A DNA stretch of 64,000 nt, from positions 11,352 to 75,351 of the forward strand of contig CAYVFU010000010.1 in NCBI GenBank assembly GCA_964450495.1, given 5' to 3'. The stretch comes from CALFUK01 sp964450495 (GTDB lineage: Bacteria; Bacteroidota; Bacteroidia; Chitinophagales; Saprospiraceae). The notes under the pieces were generated by a model that saw only the letters and a list, made by a program, of their open reading frames with translations, did not search any database and was not told the DNA's origin. Positions 61,652 through 64,000 of the stretch are shown here, piece by piece. The stretch's first letter is position 1. Every line of letters starts with the position of its first letter. The translations under genes and the position numbers were made by a program.

Positions 61652-63625
61652 TCATCCAACTTTTTTCCACTGCCCGATTGTTAAATCAATAACACTACCA
61701 TTATCAGATTTTATGTTTATATCTGCTTTCAGCTTCTTTTTAAAGGCATTAATCAAATTCATTCCCATAGTTTTCGAATTAGTCATATTGAAATCAGTTT
61801 TAAACCCTACGCCATTATCCTTCACCTGTAGGTGGAGTTGATCGTTTTTTTCATGCATTGATATTGTGATAATACCATTCCTATTATCTGGAAAAGCATA
61901 TTTTAGTGCATTAGAAATTAATTCATTCACTATAAGACCAAGAGGGATTAATGTGTCAACATCTAGTCTTAAATCTTGAATGTGTTGCTCAAGTTTTATT
62001 CTTTCTGGATTTATATTATAGGAGTAAAATAAATTTTTTGTGAGTTCAATAAAATATTCTTTTGCTTCGACTGAAGTCAATTCTTCGTCTTGATATAAAT
62101 TACGATGAATTAGGGCCATGCTTTTAACTCGATTCCGTCCTTCTTGCAGTGCTTCCTTCGCATGTTGATCTGTTAATGAATTTGATTGGAGACTTAACAG
62201 ACTAGAGACTACTTGAAGGTTGTTCTTCACTCGATGATGAATCTCTTTCAATAGCACTTCTTTATCCCCTAAAGCTTTGCTGACAACATTTTTTTGTTCT
62301 CTAATTTTCCTAAAAGCTGAAAATAGAAAGCCTGATAAAATTGCAAATAGTCCCAAACTTAACCCTAGACCAATTATCTGTTTTTTACTAGCGCTAAGTC
62401 GAGCCTGTGCCAATTCATTTTTTGTATTTAAAAGTGCGATCTCCTGCGCTTTTCTTTCAGCTTCATATTTTGCATCTAAAGCAGCAACTTCTTTGGCTAC
62501 AGTGGAGCTAAGTAAGCTGTCTTTATATGCCAGATGTTCTATGAAGAATTTGTTGGCTTTTTGATGATTGCCAGCTTCTTCATGCATGAGTGCCGCCTGG
62601 CGTGTGGCGTCACTAAGGACAGTGAAATCCTTATAATCTTTCATTAAAACAAATAACTCTTCATATTGATTGCTTGCTAATTTGACCAAACCTAATCTGT
62701 TATTACTATTCGCAATATTTGATAATGCTTGAGCTGCATATACTTTGTCACCTGTTTTGATATGATAGTCATATGATTGTTGAGCCGCTCGTTTGGCTTT
62801 TTGAAATTCTTTTAATTTGATGTAATTAACAGAGAGGTTGTTATGAATACTTGCGACAAGCAAACCATTATCAGGGAATGTTTGGCTGATTTTTAATGCT
62901 TTTTGGTATGTATCAGCCGACTTCCGGTATTGCTTTGCTTCATTATATACTATTCCTATATTGACAAGATTACTAGCCATTCCTCTTGGATTGTCTAACT
63001 GTTCATTTAATTGGTAAGCTTCTTCGTATGTCTCAATTGCTTTGTCGGTGAGTTTGGATTCATAGTAAGCAATTCCAAGACCGTTAACTGCAGCTGCAAT
63101 ACGTTCTGTTATTCCTGTTTTTTTATATGCTTTTCGAGACTCACTGAAAGCTTTTAAGGCAAGTACCCAGTCTGAACTTAGCCAGGCTTTCTTTCCGATA
63201 TTATACCAAGCAGCACCGATTCCTTCATGATTATTTTCGGACTCAAACAAGGAAAGAGCTTCTCTTATTTTTTGTTCGCCTTCATCTGTTTTGCGGTCGA
63301 CTAAAAGTATGTCCCCTTCAAAGTTGAGAGCCCAAGCTTGCCACACTGTATTCTTTTCATAGAGTGATAGTTGTTTTAGACTATCCAGATATGGTTTAGC
63401 TAATTCTGGTTTTCTAAAGGCAATCATTTTTAATAAATCAATAATTGCATCTCCTCGATCTTTGTCGTTGGTCAATAAAGGCAGATTTTCTATAATTTGA
63501 TCAGGATCGGAATCTTGTGAATAAGCTAATTTTGGAAAAGAAAAAAAGCAGAAAAGACAAAGACTTATCAGGATACTATAAAAGATGCCCACTTGACTTA
63601 ATTGTCTATTTTGGAAATTATTCAT
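61652..63625 (-). CDS. TPR-containing sensor histidine kinase (HisKA_2 type)
   Basis: A 657-aa sensor. N-terminal signal or anchor (FYSILISLCLFCFFSF), then about 330 residues of TPR-like repeats (GIGAAWYNIGKKAWLSSDWV, AAVNGLGIAYYESKLTDKAI, MASNLVNIGIVYNEAKQYRK) expected in the periplasm, a membrane helix (IGLGLSLGLFAILSGFLFSA, about 407-426), and a cytoplasmic HisKA_2 helix with phospho-His464 in EIHHRVKNNLQ. The HATPase_c domain follows (VNELISNALKYAFPDNRNG, DNGVGF, SKTMGMNL). No response regulator gene is adjacent. Such kinases in Bacteroidota often pair with LytTR or similar regulators elsewhere. Confidence 0.9.
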   Translation of the reverse strand: MNNFQNRQLSQVGIFYSILISLCLFCFFSFPKLAYSQDSDPDQIIENLPLLTNDKDRGDAIIDLLKMIAFRKPELAKPYLDSLKQLSLYEKNTVWQAWALNFEGDILLVDRKTDEGEQKIREALSLFESENNHEGIGAAWYNIGKKAWLSSDWVLALKAFSESRKAYKKTGITERIAAAVNGLGIAYYESKLTDKAIETYEEAYQLNEQLDNPRGMASNLVNIGIVYNEAKQYRKSADTYQKALKISQTFPDNGLLVASIHNNLSVNYIKLKEFQKAKRAAQQSYDYHIKTGDKVYAAQALSNIANSNNRLGLVKLASNQYEELFVLMKDYKDFTVLSDATRQAALMHEEAGNHQKANKFFIEHLAYKDSLLSSTVAKEVAALDAKYEAERKAQEIALLNTKNELAQARLSASKKQIIGLGLSLGLFAILSGFLFSAFRKIREQKNVVSKALGDKEVLLKEIHHRVKNNLQVVSSLLSLQSNSLTDQHAKEALQEGRNRVKSMALIHRNLYQDEELTSVEAKEYFIELTKNLFYSYNINPERIKLEQHIQDLRLDVDTLIPLGLIVNELISNALKYAFPDNRNGIITISMHEKNDQLHLQVKDNGVGFKTDFNMTNSKTMGMNLINAFKKKLKADINIKSDNGSVIDLTIGQWKKVG

Positions 63626-63761
63626 TGCTTAAAGCGGGTTGTTGCGGATAAATTTACAAAAAGTAACTAAATGCACTTGATAGGTAACCTCTGTTATTAA
63701 AGAAGAGGTAGCACTTTTAGTAAGGCCTATATTTAATCCTCCTTAGAATACTGATAGTTCT

Positions 63762-63885
63762 CCAATTGATCACTGAACTTCCTCGTCATTCACCGTTAGT
63801 GGCTGCCACTTTTTCAATTGGTCATTGAACCACCTCGTTCCCACTGGACAGTGGAACCACTCCTCAAGGAGGAGAATTATACTGT
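63762..63885. repeat. Tandem copies of an intergenic hairpin element
   Basis: Two related units begin CCAATTGATCACTGAAC (63762) and TCAATTGGTCATTGAAC (63814), a period of 52 nt. Each is followed by a CCTCGT core and a small hairpin; the second contains CCACT/AGTGG (63841-63854) and CTCCT/AGGAG, ending GGAGGAGAATT. This resembles the element at 33401-33450. Confidence 0.5.
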
Positions 63886-63956
63886 CAGATAAAAAATATT
63901 TATAATTCTGCGAAACAGGTATTATGCCTCTGGTCACTATGGTATTAAATTAAAAA

Positions 63957-63982
63957 AGAGCTCATTCTGTCGAATGAACTCT
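63957..63982 (-). terminator. Rho-independent terminator for a minus-strand gene right of the window
   Basis: On the minus strand AGAGTTCATTC and GAATGAGCTCT form an 11-bp stem (one G-U pair) with a 4-nt loop GACA, followed by TTTTTTA. It lies directly behind the sequence at 63988-64000. Confidence 0.75.
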
Positions 63983-63987
63983 TTATT

Positions 63988-64000
63988 GTGACCGGTCTGG
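63988..64000 (-). tRNA. Possible 3' end of a tRNA running off the window
   Basis: The minus strand reads CCAGACCGGTCAC before a terminator, which fits the 3' half of a T-arm, acceptor strand ACCGGTC and discriminator A, with no encoded CCA. Only 13 nt are visible, so identity cannot be given. Confidence 0.35.

Larger units (their letters stand above)
63626..64000. other. Right-edge interval
   Basis: A 375-nt interval with the kinase promoter region, the tandem hairpin element, a strong minus-strand terminator and the probable tRNA end. No open frame of note. Confidence 0.5.

Noticed and set aside
1..64000. CRISPR array, prophage, insertion sequence or polysaccharide-utilisation locus with SusC/SusD
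   Set aside because: No regularly spaced repeat-spacer series, integrase, transposase, phage structural gene or SusD-like gene was found; the only TonB receptor is paired with DUF4249.

Overview
The window reads as chromosomal DNA of a low-GC marine-type Bacteroidota, most likely of the Saprospiria (Lewinella/Saprospiraceae-like). Several things point there. There are type IX secretion (T9SS) C-terminal sorting domains, SprB-type repeats, thrombospondin type 3 repeats, cohesin- and dockerin-like modules and 3-coathanger-like motifs. There is a FecI/FecR/TonB-receptor/DUF4249 cassette and a menaquinone gene (menB). Bacteroidota-style TAnnTTTG promoter boxes occur, with almost no Shine-Dalgarno signal. 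Several genes can only start at TTG. No phage, insertion sequence, CRISPR array or rRNA is visible.

Layout. 1-4.0 kb (minus): a glycosyltransferase behind an S9 peptidase. 4.0-4.65 kb: a gene-poor stretch with strong hairpins. 4.65-10.4 kb (minus): a tight operon, GAPDH (long form) > glutaryl-CoA-dehydrogenase-like > fused 2-oxoacid dehydrogenase E1 > gcvT. 11-19.5 kb: a sterol-desaturase-like membrane protein, a 1199-aa secreted multidomain protein with a dockerin-like segment, menB, a secreted cohesin-like protein and a sugar porter. 19.4-20.8 kb: two paralogous small membrane proteins with a shared upstream control module, and a third small membrane protein. 20.9-28.9 kb: ECF sigma, FecR anti-sigma, TonB receptor, DUF4249 lipoprotein and a BNR/T9SS protein. 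28.9-38.7 kb: serine hydrolase, unknown lipoprotein, GH26 mannanase-like lipoprotein, lpdA, WG-repeat lipoprotein and two secreted unknowns. 39-43.5 kb: coaD-pruA, CotH-like lipoprotein, DUF4197. 43.5-48 kb: outer-membrane protein, sulfatase and a divergent Tat-exported oxidoreductase. 48.4-53.3 kb: infC, clpC, STAS protein and RNase Z. 53.4-57 kb: a beta-helix/discoidin protein broken by an assembly gap, and a second GH26 protein with a lectin domain. 57.2-60.1 kb: an unusual SAM methyltransferase and an acyl-CoA dehydrogenase. 60.3-63.6 kb: a NylB-like serine hydrolase and a TPR histidine kinase. The right edge holds repeats, a terminator and probably the 3' end of a minus-strand tRNA.

How it works together: housekeeping genes (coaD, infC, clpC, rnz, lpdA, menB, gapA, gcvT) are interleaved with genes for scavenging polymers at the cell surface: two GH26 enzymes, a sulfatase, an S9 peptidase, a beta-helix protein, a TonB receptor under its own sigma/anti-sigma pair, and a sugar porter.

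Most noteworthy points: (i) the two small-protein paralogues share an upstream module of a TTGATTTCAA box, a 21-nt-period direct repeat and a TAnnTTTG box with identical spacing; (ii) the 100-N gap at 53859-53958 lies between two identical 55-nt copies, and collapsing them restores one 552-codon gene; (iii) a dockerin-like and a cohesin-like protein lie either side of menB; (iv) a free-standing methyltransferase resembles those of polyketide loading modules.
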